A stretch of 64,000 nucleotides of DNA from Mesorhizobium sp. (lineage in GTDB: Bacteria > Pseudomonadota > Alphaproteobacteria > Rhizobiales > Rhizobiaceae), in contig JAIPUZ010000084.1 in the NCBI GenBank assembly GCA_022833215.1, positions 62,001-126,000 on the forward strand. The letters are read 5' to 3'. Made by a program: the position numbers and the translations under genes. A model generated the notes under the pieces. The model was given only the letters and a program-made list of their open reading frames with translations, did no database searches and had not been told where the DNA came from. Below are positions 25,084 to 33,754 of the stretch, one piece after another; the first letter of the stretch is position 1; every line of letters begins with the position of its first letter.

Positions 25084-25663
25084 ATGGCTGATGCGGGGGC
25101 GCGCCAACCAGCTTCAGATCGGGTGCGACCCTGTCGGCTGGCTGGTGATGGGCGGACGTGGCTCGGGCAAGACCCGGCTCGGGGCCGAATGGGTGATCGC
25201 ACTGGCGCGGGGATTGCCGCCTTTCGCCCGCCCGGGCAACCGGCATGGACTGATCGCTCTGGTGGGCGAGACGCTGGGCGATGTGCGCGAGGTGATGATC
25301 GATGGCGCTTCGGGAATAGCCAGTATCGCGCGCGACGACCGGCCCCGCTACGAGGCGTCGCGGCGACGGCTGTTGTGGCCGAGCGGGGCGGTGGCGCAGG
25401 CATTTTCCTCCGAAGATCCCGAAAGTCTGCGCGGACCGCAGTTTGCTGCTGCATGGTGCGATGAGCTGGCCAAATGGAAGAATGCCGAGGCGACCTACGA
25501 CATGCTTCAGTTCGGCCTTCGGCTGGGAGAGCGACCGCGCCAGCTCATCACCACCACGCCGCGTCCGACGCCATTGATGAAGCGGCTGCTGGCCGATCCG
25601 TCCGTCATGCTGACGAAGCTCGGTACTCATGAGATACGGGCTGGTTCTCATTCGGAACGCTGA
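25010..25663 (+). pseudogene. GTA large terminase, truncated after the ATPase half
   Basis: The frame encodes the N-terminal ATPase domain of the GTA terminase: WLVMGGRGSGKTRLGAEWV with Walker A GGRGSGKT, GLIALVGETLGDVREVMIDG, RRLLWPSGAVAQAFSSEDPE, and a Walker B-like FAAAWCDELAKWKNAE. TTTPRPTPLMKRLLADPSVM follows. After LTK (about 25618) similarity stops; a short unrelated tail reaches a stop at 25663. The C-terminal nuclease domain is absent, leaving roughly half of a normal protein (about 430 residues). The start is uncertain: TTG 25010 or TTG 24968, both overlapping the first gene. The break coincides with the start of DUF2163 sequence in another frame. Confidence 0.85.
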
Positions 25664-25947
25664 CCTGGACAGACGGGTTGCGGCAGGGGCGAACGGAGAG
25701 GATCGTGGATCATCGCAGCGACGGTGCATTTTCTGTACTGACGCTGCAAGCCGGCTCCGGACCGCAGATCGTGCCGGGAGACGGTTTCACCATCGTGGCC
25801 GGATGCGACCATTCCTTCGCGACCTGCAAGGCGAAATTCGCAAATGCGCTGAATTTCCGTGGCTTTCCGCATCTGCCGGGCAATGACGTGGCCTATGCCT
25901 ACGTTACCGATGGCGGCGTCTTCGATGGCGGACCGGTGGTTCCATGA
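25633..25947 (+). pseudogene. C-terminal fragment of GTA DUF2163 protein (g13 homologue)
   Basis: The frame starting just after an in-frame TGA at 25630 reads DTGWFSFGTLTWTDGLRQGR, then RTERIVDHRSDG, GPQIVPGDGFTIVAGCDHSF, ATCKAKFANALNFRGFPHLP and GNDVAYAYVTDGG. This is the last third of DUF2163/BR0599-type GTA and phage tail proteins; the CDHSFATCKAKFANALNFRG block is the family signature. The N-terminal two thirds are gone, together with its start. The stop overlaps the ATG of the NlpC/P60 gene (ATGA), the arrangement expected in an intact cluster, so the right flank is undisturbed. Confidence 0.88.
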
Positions 25948-26375
25948 CCGATGTGAACGATGTCTCAGCGGAAGCGCTGTCGTGGATCGGCACGCCCTAC
26001 CTGCATCAGGCGAGCGCGAAAGGCATCGGCTGCGACTGCCTTGGGCTGGTGCGGGGCGTGTGGCGCGCGCTTTATCGGCGGGACCTGCCGGCACCCCCGG
26101 ATTACGCTGCCGACTGGAGTCGTGGCGATGCAGGGGAAGCGTTGCTTGCCGGAGCGTACCGTCATTTCGAGCCCTGCGGGGCGAATGCCTGTCTGACCGG
26201 ACGGTTGCTCATCTTCCGCTGGAAGCCGCATCTGCCGGCGCGCCACGCTGGCATCGCGGTCACGCAGGATCACTTCGTGCATGCCTATGATGGCGGCGGC
26301 GGAGTGGTGCGTTCCTTCCTTGTTCCGCAATGGCGCCGGCGTATCGCCGGCGTTTTCGCTTTTCCCGACAACTGA
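25944..26375 (+). CDS. GTA NlpC/P60-family peptidoglycan peptidase (g14 homologue)
   Basis: 143-residue cell-wall peptidase. The catalytic Cys is C32 in IGCDCLGLVRGVWR and the His is about H105 in RHAGIAV, followed by HFVHAYDGGGGVVR. Family members cut peptidoglycan stem peptides; in GTA particles the g14 protein sits at the tail and helps DNA cross the wall. Length and both catalytic residues are normal. The ATG overlaps the stop of the DUF2163 fragment, and the tail-tip gene begins 17 bases after its stop. The gene looks functional although the capsid genes are gone. Confidence 0.9.
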   Translation: MTDVNDVSAEALSWIGTPYLHQASAKGIGCDCLGLVRGVWRALYRRDLPAPPDYAADWSRGDAGEALLAGAYRHFEPCGANACLTGRLLIFRWKPHLPARHAGIAVTQDHFVHAYDGGGGVVRSFLVPQWRRRIAGVFAFPDN

Positions 26376-26392
26376 CCACGCCGGAGCGTTTC

Positions 26393-29300
26393 ATGGCGAC
26401 CATTCTGCTACAGGCAGCCGGAGCCTATCTTGGCGGCTTCCTCGGAACATTCGGCGGTGCGATCGGGACCGCCGTCGGCGCGATGGCGGGCTATGCGATC
26501 GACCGCGCGCTGATCAACGGCACGCAGCGCATCGAAGGGCCGAGACTGGCGAATGCCAGACCGTTCAGCGCAGAGGAAGGCGCGCCCATACCACGTCTGT
26601 ACGGCACGGCGCGACTGGGCGGCACGCTGATATGGGCGACGCGCTTCGAGGAGCGTCGCTCTACCCGGCGACAGGGCAAGACGGGGCCGAAGGTTACGGA
26701 ATACTCCTACTTCGCCAACGCGGCCTTCCTGCTGTGCGAGGGCGAGATTGCAGGCATCAGGCGCATCTGGGCGGATGGCCGTGAGATAGATCGCGAGACG
26801 CTCGAACTGCGTGTCTACCCTGGCAGCGAGGACCAGCAGCCGGACCCTCTGATCGAGGCAAGGCAAGGATCCGGCAATGCTCCCGCCTACAGGGGGGCGG
26901 CCTATGTGGTCATCGAGCGGATGGATCTGGGTCCTTTCGGCAACCGCATCCCGCAACTGCAATTCGAGGTGATCCGGCCGGTCGGCAGGGTGCATCGGGG
27001 TGTGAGAGCGGTGGCGCTGATCCCAGGCGCAACGGAATACGGGCTTTCCACCACACCCGTGACAAGCCGCAAACGGCCCGGCGACCAGACCTATGTGAAC
27101 CGCAGCGTGGTGTTCGGCGCTACAGATATTCAGGCTTCGCTGGATGAATTGCAGCAGACCTGCCCCAACCTGAAACATGTTGCTCTGGTGGTGGCCTGGT
27201 TCGGCGACGATCTGAGGGCCGGCCATTGCCGGATCAGGCCCATGACGGCCACCGGTCTGGATGGTGGCTTTTCGGCGGAGTGGCGGGTGTCGGGGCTTTC
27301 GCGGCAGACCGCCCCGGTCGTTTCGAAGCATGGCGGCGGGCCAGCCTATGGCGGAACGCCCTCCGACCGGAGCGTCATGGAGGCTATCGCCGAAATAAAG
27401 GCGCGGGGCCTCAAGGTTACGCTCAACCCCTTCATCATGATGGATGTTCCTGCCGGCAACGAGCTTCCGGATCCATATGGCGGAGCGAGCCAGGCCGCTT
27501 ATCCGTGGCGCGGCCGCATCACGTGCCATCCCGCCCCGTTGCAACCTGAAACCGCCGACTGCTCGATCCTGTCGAGAATGCAGGTGGCGGCGTTCTGCGG
27601 TTCCGCCCAGAAGAACCAGTTTTCCTATTCCGGCAATACGATTTCCTTCAGTGGCGGGGTTGACTGGGGCTACAGGCGCTTCATCCTCCACTATGCGCAT
27701 CTTGCGGCTAGGTCAGGCGGGGTCGATGCATTCCTGCTGGGCAGCGAATTGCGCGGCCTCACGACATTGCGTGATGAGCTTGACGCCTTCCCGTTCGTGG
27801 AACAGCTTGGCGCGCTCGCAGCCGATATACGCACGCTGGTCGGTTCGTCGACGCGGATCAGCTACGGGGCGGACTGGAGCGAATATTTCGGCCATCACCC
27901 GATGGACGGTTCGGGCGACGTCTTCTTCCATCTTGACGCGTTGTGGGCCCATCCGGCTGTCGATGCCGTGGGAATAGATAACTACATGCCGCTGGCGGAC
28001 TGGCGGGATGCCGATTATGCAGGTGGGAACCCCGACGGCTTCGACAGTCCATACGATTTGCGTGGCCTGCGCGCCGGAATCACAGGCGGCGAAGGCTTCG
28101 ACTGGTATTACCCGGATACCGGTGCAAGAGAGGCGCGCGCGAGAGAGCCGATCGCCGACGGCGCGCATGGCAAGCCATGGGTGTTTCGCTACAAGGACAT
28201 CCTGTCCTGGTGGTCCAGCCTGCATTACGACCGCGTCGGCGGTGTTGAAAAGCCGATGCCGACCGCCTGGGTGCCCGGAGCCAAGCCAATCTGGTTTACG
28301 GAACTGGGCTGCCCCGCTGTCGACAAGGGGCCAAACCAGCCCAATGCGTTCCCGGATCCGAAGTCTGCTGAAAGCTCCACGCCCTGGTTCTCGAGCAAGG
28401 GACGCTCCGATCTGGCGCAGAGCCGGTTTCTGGAGGCTCACATGTCTCACTGGGATCCGTCGTTCGGGGACTTTGACGAAACGGGAAATCCGACATCGCC
28501 CGTCTATGGCGGGCGAATGGTCGACCATGAAAGAAGCTATCTTTGGGCCTGGGATGCACGTCCGTTCCCCGCTTTTCCGCAAAGGACCGACCTTTGGTCG
28601 GATGGCGAGCACTGGAGCCGGGGTCATTGGCTGAACGGGCGATTGAGCAGTCCCGACGTCGCCGCCCTTGTAGCCGCGATCCTGCATGACCACGGCTATC
28701 GTGACGCGATTGTCGGCGAGGTCGACGGTTGCGTGAACGGCTATGTCATCGCCGACCCGACGACAGCGCGTGCAGCGCTTGAACCGCTGGCCGACCTGTT
28801 CGATCTGAGTGCACATGAAGCCGGCGGAAAGCTGACCATCGAGCGGGCCGGTGCCGGGAAAAGCCCGGCGCTTTCCATCGATGAGCTTGTCGTCGACGAT
28901 CGCACGGCTACGCTGGAGGCGGTCCGCAATCCCGACCATCAATTGCCTGCCGAAGCATTGCTCAGCTTTGTCGATCCTGCGAACGACTATCAGGCCGCTA
29001 CGGTCAGGCGCACGCGAGGCGGTGTGTCCGGAAACAGGCAGCAGACGATCTATTTTCCCGGTGTATTGGAAGCGGGACAGGCGGGAGCGCTGCTCGATGA
29101 CTGGCTCAGGCGCGTCTGGTACCAGCGTGAAACCGTGTCTTTTGCAGTGCCGCAGCCCAATGCCGATGTCGTACCGGGTGCCATCGTGCGACTGCCATCG
29201 TCCGGTTCCGCGTCGGACTATCTCGTAACCGGTATTGAGGATGGCATTACCCGCAGGGTGGAAGCGCGCCAGATTTTCGCCACCGTGCCTTCCCCCTGGC

Positions 29301-30286
29301 GGGAAGCCGTGTTGCCGGTTGCGCAGCAGGTATCCATTGTCGCGGGCCAGCCCCACGTGCTGTTTCTCGATCTGCCCGCAGGGGTTGGCGGAACCGGCGG
29401 GACGGAACAGTTTCGCGTTGCCGTCTGGCAAAAGCCATGGCGCAGCCAGACAGTATTCGCCTCGCCCGAAGGTGAAGGCTTCGCCTACCGGCAACTTGTC
29501 CCAAGGCCCGCTTCACTCGGGCGCCTGCTCGAACCCCTGCCACCGGGATTTGAAGGCCGGCTGGTGCACGGCAACTCTGTCATGGTCGAATTGTTCGACG
29601 CCGATGTGCAAAGCGCAAGTCTGCTTCAGCTGCTCAATGGAGCCAATCTGGCGGCTGTCAGGTCGGCTTCCGGTATCTGGGAGGTCCTGCAATTCAGGCG
29701 GGCCGAGCAGGTGGCATCGCAAACCTGGCGCCTGTCCTCGCTGCTGCGGGGCCAGTTGGGAACCGGCGACGCCATGGCAATCGGCGCGCCGGCCGATTCC
29801 GATTTCGTGATTCTCGATGAGGCAGTGGTTCCGGCAGGCCTTCAGGCGGGCGAAACCGGCCTTGAGCTCAACTGGCAGGTCGGCCCCACTGCGATGGATA
29901 TCTCCGATCTCCACTTCATCACGGAGCGGCATGTCGGTGGATTGCGATCCCAGCTTCCGCTTTCCCCTGTGCATCTGAAAGCGAGGCGCGCGGGAGGCGA
30001 TGTACGGCTGTCATGGATTCGCCGTGGCCGCCTGGATGCGGACAGTTGGGAGTCCCCCGATATTCCGTTGGGTGAGGAGCGTGAGGAATACCGGATCGAA
30101 ATTGCCGATCTGACCGGAAATCTGGTGCGTACCGAAACGGTAGCCGAACAAGGCTGGCTGTATCCGCAGGCTCTCATCGCCTCGGACTTCGGAACGCTGC
30201 CTGCAATCATCGAGCTGACGGTGCGCCAGCTGGGCGGGCCCACCGGTTGGGGGCTGCCCGGAACATCGCGGCTGACCCTCATCTGA
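26393..30286 (+). CDS. GTA tail-tip / host-specificity megaprotein (g15 homologue)
   Basis: 1297 residues from the ATG at 26393, uninterrupted. The N-terminus (ILLQAAGAYLGGFLGTFGGA, IGTAVGAMAGYAIDRALING) is the hydrophobic start of the g15 family. A GTA TIM-barrel-like domain occupies about residues 430-730 (FILHYAHLAARSGGVDAFLL, DNYMPLADWRDADYAGG, KPIWFTELGCPAVDKGPNQP). A phage tail-3 domain follows (about 780-1000; IERAGAGKSPALSIDEL, VRRTRGGVSGNRQQTIYFPG), and then a C-terminal receptor-facing region. In RcGTA it forms the tail tip. Full length with no frameshift implies recent or ongoing selection, or a young deletion. Confidence 0.9.
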   Translation: MATILLQAAGAYLGGFLGTFGGAIGTAVGAMAGYAIDRALINGTQRIEGPRLANARPFSAEEGAPIPRLYGTARLGGTLIWATRFEERRSTRRQGKTGPKVTEYSYFANAAFLLCEGEIAGIRRIWADGREIDRETLELRVYPGSEDQQPDPLIEARQGSGNAPAYRGAAYVVIERMDLGPFGNRIPQLQFEVIRPVGRVHRGVRAVALIPGATEYGLSTTPVTSRKRPGDQTYVNRSVVFGATDIQASLDELQQTCPNLKHVALVVAWFGDDLRAGHCRIRPMTATGLDGGFSAEWRVSGLSRQTAPVVSKHGGGPAYGGTPSDRSVMEAIAEIKARGLKVTLNPFIMMDVPAGNELPDPYGGASQAAYPWRGRITCHPAPLQPETADCSILSRMQVAAFCGSAQKNQFSYSGNTISFSGGVDWGYRRFILHYAHLAARSGGVDAFLLGSELRGLTTLRDELDAFPFVEQLGALAADIRTLVGSSTRISYGADWSEYFGHHPMDGSGDVFFHLDALWAHPAVDAVGIDNYMPLADWRDADYAGGNPDGFDSPYDLRGLRAGITGGEGFDWYYPDTGAREARAREPIADGAHGKPWVFRYKDILSWWSSLHYDRVGGVEKPMPTAWVPGAKPIWFTELGCPAVDKGPNQPNAFPDPKSAESSTPWFSSKGRSDLAQSRFLEAHMSHWDPSFGDFDETGNPTSPVYGGRMVDHERSYLWAWDARPFPAFPQRTDLWSDGEHWSRGHWLNGRLSSPDVAALVAAILHDHGYRDAIVGEVDGCVNGYVIADPTTARAALEPLADLFDLSAHEAGGKLTIERAGAGKSPALSIDELVVDDRTATLEAVRNPDHQLPAEALLSFVDPANDYQAATVRRTRGGVSGNRQQTIYFPGVLEAGQAGALLDDWLRRVWYQRETVSFAVPQPNADVVPGAIVRLPSSGSASDYLVTGIEDGITRRVEARQIFATVPSPWREAVLPVAQQVSIVAGQPHVLFLDLPAGVGGTGGTEQFRVAVWQKPWRSQTVFASPEGEGFAYRQLVPRPASLGRLLEPLPPGFEGRLVHGNSVMVELFDADVQSASLLQLLNGANLAAVRSASGIWEVLQFRRAEQVASQTWRLSSLLRGQLGTGDAMAIGAPADSDFVILDEAVVPAGLQAGETGLELNWQVGPTAMDISDLHFITERHVGGLRSQLPLSPVHLKARRAGGDVRLSWIRRGRLDADSWESPDIPLGEEREEYRIEIADLTGNLVRTETVAEQGWLYPQALIASDFGTLPAIIELTVRQLGGPTGWGLPGTSRLTLI

Positions 30287-30311
30287 ACCAGATACATGAA
30301 AGGAACACGCA

Positions 30312-30518
30312 ATGACGGCAACAAAACCCTGGTATTTTTCCAGAACCATCTGGGCTTCGATCATAACGGTCGCGACCGGGGCCGCTGGCATGACGGGCCT
30401 GCCCATCGAGGCGGCTGACGGTGCGCTGATCACCGATACGCTGTTGCAGGGTGTCAGTGCCATATCTGGCCTGATTGCCATTCTTGGCAGGTTGTCTGCG
30501 AAGGACAGGATAGGCTAG
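30312..30518 (+). CDS. Small holin-like membrane protein at the GTA end
   Basis: 68-residue protein MTATKPWYFSRTIWASIITV with two predicted membrane segments (about residues 12-30 and 43-60, LLQGVSAISGLIAILGRLSA) and a short basic tail, KDRIG. The KPWYFSRTIWA start is found in small membrane proteins beside phage lysis and tail genes, some annotated as holins. It follows the tail-tip gene by 25 bases with an AAAGGA site. A holin-type role is inferred from size, topology and position only. Confidence 0.6.
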   Translation: MTATKPWYFSRTIWASIITVATGAAGMTGLPIEAADGALITDTLLQGVSAISGLIAILGRLSAKDRIG

Positions 30519-30639
30519 GATTGCCGGGTGATGCCTCCGGCGAGGCTTGGTTCTTGTGTGCAAATGCCTGTTGGGGGGATATGCGCGATGCATTCAGCAT
30601 TCATTTCACGTTCAGCCATGGCAGGTTAGAACGGCGAAC

Positions 30640-30891
30640 ATGGAAAAGCTTCGAAACACGATCCGGTCGACAATGCTGGCGTTTTGCGCCTGTGCGCTGC
30701 TTGCGCCGCCCGCTGTCGCTGCCGATTGCTACTCGATCGGGCAACAGGTCGCCGCGCAGAACGGTGGCACGCTGGCCAAGGCCTCCGAAGCCAACAGGGG
30801 GGGGCAGGCGGTTTGCGTCATCGTCGTTCTGGTTCCCGGTAGGGATGGCGAGCGGCCGCGCCGAACCGAGATCGTGGTGCCGAAGAGCTGA
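30640..30891 (+). CDS. feuN: Small secreted FeuN-like inhibitor of the FeuQ kinase
   Basis: 83 residues from the ATG at 30640; longer frames from 30547 are unlikely. A signal peptide (about residues 1-28, TMLAFCACALLAPPAVAADC) leads to a mature domain of about 55 residues with C30 and C59, a probable disulfide. The tail is rich in Arg/Pro (GRDGERPRRTEIVVPKS). In Sinorhizobium, FeuN is a small periplasmic protein encoded upstream of feuPQ that restrains FeuQ and is essential because of it. Assignment rests on position, size, export signal and the downstream pair, not on sequence alignment. Confidence 0.7.
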   Translation: MEKLRNTIRSTMLAFCACALLAPPAVAADCYSIGQQVAAQNGGTLAKASEANRGGQAVCVIVVLVPGRDGERPRRTEIVVPKS

Positions 30892-30978
30892 TTCGCGTCT
30901 CGTTTCAATGGCATCGGAATCGCTCTATATCTGACAGTAACCGGGCCGACTGGCCGCTACACCGGCAGGATCGTTTTC

Positions 30979-31644
30979 ATGCGTGTGCTCGTCGTCGAGG
31001 ATGACAAGGATCTCAACAGGCAGATTTCCGATGCCCTGGTCGATGCCGGATATGTGGTCGACAAGGCCTATGACGGGGAGGAAGGTCATTTCCTCGGCGA
31101 TACCGAACCTTACGACGCCGTGGTTCTGGACATCGGTCTGCCGCAGATGGACGGCATCAGTGTGGTCGAACGCTGGCGGCGCGACGGACGCAAGATGCCC
31201 GTGCTTATGCTGACCGCCCGCGATCGCTGGAGCGACAAGGTGGCCGGCATAGATGCCGGCGCCGATGATTATGTCGCCAAGCCGTTCCACATTGAGGAGG
31301 TCTTGGCACGGCTGCGCGCGCTCATCCGTCGTGCGGCGGGGCACGCCTCGTCGGAACTCGTTTGCGGCCCGCTTCGCCTCGATACGAAATCTTCCAAGGC
31401 GGATGTCGAGGGGGTTCCGCTCAAGCTTACGTCGCTTGAGTTCCGGTTGCTTGCCTATCTCATGCATCACATGGGCGAGGTCGTCTCGCGCACCGAACTT
31501 GTGGAGCATCTCTACGATCAGGATTTCGACCGCGATTCCAACACGATCGAGGTGTTCGTGGGACGTCTGCGCAAGAAGCTCGGCGTCGATCTGATCGAAA
31601 CCGTGCGCGGCATGGGTTATCGCATTCGTGGGCCGGAGGCTTGA
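30979..31644 (+). CDS. feuP: FeuP-like OmpR-family response regulator
   Basis: 221 residues. The receiver domain (1-120) has acidic D8-D9, phosphoacceptor D51 (VVLDIGLPQMDG), and K101 (DDYVAKPFH). The winged-helix output domain (about 125-220) has VPLKLTSLEFRLLAYLMHH, VVSRTELVEHLYDQDFDRDS and a C-terminal VRGMGYRIRGPEA. Sequence and context (small secreted gene before, kinase overlapping after) fit FeuP, which in Sinorhizobium activates ndvA and cyclic glucan export for osmoadaptation. Other OmpR-type regulators are similar, so the symbol depends on synteny. Confidence 0.78.
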   Translation: MRVLVVEDDKDLNRQISDALVDAGYVVDKAYDGEEGHFLGDTEPYDAVVLDIGLPQMDGISVVERWRRDGRKMPVLMLTARDRWSDKVAGIDAGADDYVAKPFHIEEVLARLRALIRRAAGHASSELVCGPLRLDTKSSKADVEGVPLKLTSLEFRLLAYLMHHMGEVVSRTELVEHLYDQDFDRDSNTIEVFVGRLRKKLGVDLIETVRGMGYRIRGPEA

Positions 31645-33086
31645 ACTCGCAGAAGCTGTCCGCACTTCCTGCATCCCGACCCGCCAGAAGACCTGGCAGG
31701 ATCGGCAGGGTGCGGCTCTGGCCCCGTTCGCTGACCTTTCGCGTCATCGCCTTCTCGACCATGTGGGCCATATTGGCGCAGGTCGTCGTCTTCACCCTCA
31801 TCACCACCCTTTACAGGCAGGCGAGCGAACGCGGATTCGACAGTCTGCTTTCGGCGCATCTGTTCAACCTCATCGGCTCGGTCGGCGTTTCCGAGGACGG
31901 CAGGCTTACGGGTGCGCCCGATCTCGGCGATCTGCGCTTTTCCGAACCGCGATCCGGCTGGTACTGGTCGGTGGAGCCTGCTTCTGCGGGAGTGACGGGG
32001 GGATTGCGCTCTTCCTCCATGACAGGAGCGATTCCGTCACCGAGCATCACCGCGGTGCCCTTCAACACCGAATTCCAGCGCAGCTACGTTGCCGGCGGCC
32101 TTGCCGGGGAAGAGCTTGCAGTCTTTGAAAGCGAATTCGTGCTCGATACCGGAAACCAGATCGCCCGCTTCCGCGTGATGGGCAACGAGAGCGAGCTGGA
32201 AGAGGAAATCGCGGCATTCCAGCGTAGCCTGCTCATTTATCTCTCGCTGTTCGGCTTCGGCATGATCGCCATCAACGCCATCGCCATTCTGTACGGACTC
32301 CAGCCGTTGCGGCGTGTGCGCGACGCGCTCGCCATGGTGCGCGAAGGAACGGCCCAGCGGCTGGATGGCCGTTTTCCCGCCGAAATCGAGCCGCTTGCGA
32401 ACGAAACCAACGCGCTCATTGAAAACAACCGCCGCATTGTCGAGCGCTCGCGCACGCAGGTTGGAAATCTTGCACATTCGCTCAAGACGCCGCTTGCCAT
32501 CCTGCTCAACGAAGGACGCGCGCTGGGCGGAGCGAAGGGAAAACTGATCGCCGAGCAGGCGGCTTCCATGCAGCAGCAGGTCGAACATTATCTTCAACGC
32601 GCGCGCGTGGCAGCACAGCGCGACAGCGTGGTTTATCGCACGCCCGTCAAACCGCTGGTCGAGCGGCTGGCGAGGGTGATCGGCAAGCTCAATCCGAACA
32701 CAGACCTGTCGGTTGATCTGCCGGAGGACGACATCGTATTCGCGGGCGAGCGCGAGGATATTGAGGAAATGCTCGGCAACCTGCTCGAGAACGCGATGAA
32801 GTGGGCTCGCAGCAAAGTGTCCATATCTGTAGCGCCTCTGCCAGGAGCCGAGGGTGAGCCGGACAGCTTCGAGATATGGATAGAGGACGATGGCCCCGGT
32901 ATTCCCGAGGACAAGGCGCGCGATGCCTTGAAACGTGGGCGGCGGCTGGACGAAAGCAAGCCGGGGACGGGCCTTGGGCTGGCAATAGTCACCGATCTGG
33001 TCAATGAATATGGGGGAAAGCTGCGTCTGGAGCGAGGCGGGCTTGGCGGCCTGAAGGCGATTGTCCAGTTGCGGAGGATCGAATGA
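31641..33086 (+). CDS. feuQ: FeuQ-like membrane sensor histidine kinase
   Basis: 481 residues from a TTG at 31641 that overlaps the feuP stop (TTGA), so translation is coupled. Two membrane segments (about 31-55 and 196-219) flank a periplasmic domain of about 140 residues, with a HAMP-type linker after the second. The H-box is unusual: GNLAHSLKTPLAILLNEGRAL with H279 (HSLKTP in place of HELRTP), as in PhoQ-like kinases. The ATPase N, G1 and G2 boxes are NLLENAMKWARSKVSISV, DDGPGIPEDKARD and GTGLGLAIVTDLVNEYGGKL. The periplasmic part is where FeuN would act. Confidence 0.78.
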   Translation: MNSQKLSALPASRPARRPGRIGRVRLWPRSLTFRVIAFSTMWAILAQVVVFTLITTLYRQASERGFDSLLSAHLFNLIGSVGVSEDGRLTGAPDLGDLRFSEPRSGWYWSVEPASAGVTGGLRSSSMTGAIPSPSITAVPFNTEFQRSYVAGGLAGEELAVFESEFVLDTGNQIARFRVMGNESELEEEIAAFQRSLLIYLSLFGFGMIAINAIAILYGLQPLRRVRDALAMVREGTAQRLDGRFPAEIEPLANETNALIENNRRIVERSRTQVGNLAHSLKTPLAILLNEGRALGGAKGKLIAEQAASMQQQVEHYLQRARVAAQRDSVVYRTPVKPLVERLARVIGKLNPNTDLSVDLPEDDIVFAGEREDIEEMLGNLLENAMKWARSKVSISVAPLPGAEGEPDSFEIWIEDDGPGIPEDKARDALKRGRRLDESKPGTGLGLAIVTDLVNEYGGKLRLERGGLGGLKAIVQLRRIE

Positions 33087-33226
33087 CAGGCGCGGGGCAA
33101 ACGACCTGAATTTGGCCAAACTGAACATGTTAGCGGCGGCTATATGCGAGAATTTCGGCGAGACGGCTTTTTGTGTGGGCGCCGGATTTCATTGTGGGTT
33201 CGATGCTCTGGCGTGCAGGTGATGAA

Positions 33227-33649
33227 ATGAACGTTCGTCTGGTTCTGGTGGCTGGGTCTCTGATGCTGGCGGGCTGCAGCACGACCGGTATGGGCAGGGG
33301 CGCGACGGGCGGCGGTGCGCAATCGGGCCCGGTGTCTTCAACGGTTATATCCGCCATGGGCGGGGGCCTCGTCAGCGGCTCCGTCGGTTCCGGCCTCTCC
33401 GGCGGCGAACGACGCAGCGGGCTGGAAGCTGAATACAAGGCGCTGGAATACACGCCGAGCGGGCAGCCGGTGGTCTGGCGGGGCAGCCAATCCGGTCGAT
33501 ACGGCGAAGTTGTCGCAGCGCAGCCCTATCGCGTCGGCTCTCAGGACTGCCGTCAGTACACGCATACCGTCTATGCCGGAGGCGCCGGCGTGAGCGCCCG
33601 CGGAACGGCCTGCCGCAATGCGGATGGGAGCTGGACTCCGCTCACCTGA
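33227..33649 (+). CDS. Small outer-membrane lipoprotein (17-kDa surface-antigen type)
   Basis: 140 residues from the ATG at 33227. Signal peptide ends with the lipobox LMLAGC (C at about residue 16). A Gly/Ser-rich segment (SAMGGGLVSGSVGSGLSGGE) typical of glycine-zipper surface antigens follows. The C-terminal domain carries VVWRGSQSGRYGEVVAAQPY, GSQDCRQYTHTVYAGG and GTACRNADGSW, with two Cys likely paired. Such proteins are periplasm-facing lipoproteins of the outer membrane; function is unknown. It lies 140 bases after feuQ and upstream of cycH, without a clear terminator between. Confidence 0.85.
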   Translation: MNVRLVLVAGSLMLAGCSTTGMGRGATGGGAQSGPVSSTVISAMGGGLVSGSVGSGLSGGERRSGLEAEYKALEYTPSGQPVVWRGSQSGRYGEVVAAQPYRVGSQDCRQYTHTVYAGGAGVSARGTACRNADGSWTPLT

Positions 33650-33754
33650 CGCGCATTTTGCGTCCCTTTCCCCAACACTTCTTCACGAAGAATCGTCAAA
33701 GGGTCGCAGGTCCGCCATGTTGGCAGCGCATGGCCCCGAGGCTATTTAGACAGC

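Larger units (their letters stand above)
24592..30518 (+). mobile_element. Remnant of a Rhodobacter-type gene transfer agent cluster
   Basis: The order small-terminase-like gene, large terminase, DUF2163, NlpC/P60 peptidase, giant tail-tip protein is the beginning and end of the RcGTA structural cluster. Portal, prohead protease, major capsid, connector, tail-tube, tape-measure and DUF2460 genes are missing. One junction at about 25615-25635 joins the middle of the terminase gene to the 3' part of the DUF2163 gene. The ends are collinear with known clusters, so a single internal deletion of several kilobases is the simplest explanation. No integrase or attachment site is seen, as expected for a vertically inherited GTA. 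Confidence 0.85.

Noticed and set aside
24592-30518. Active prophage or intact GTA
   Set aside because: Capsid, portal, protease, tube and tape-measure genes are missing and the large terminase is truncated; no integrase is present.
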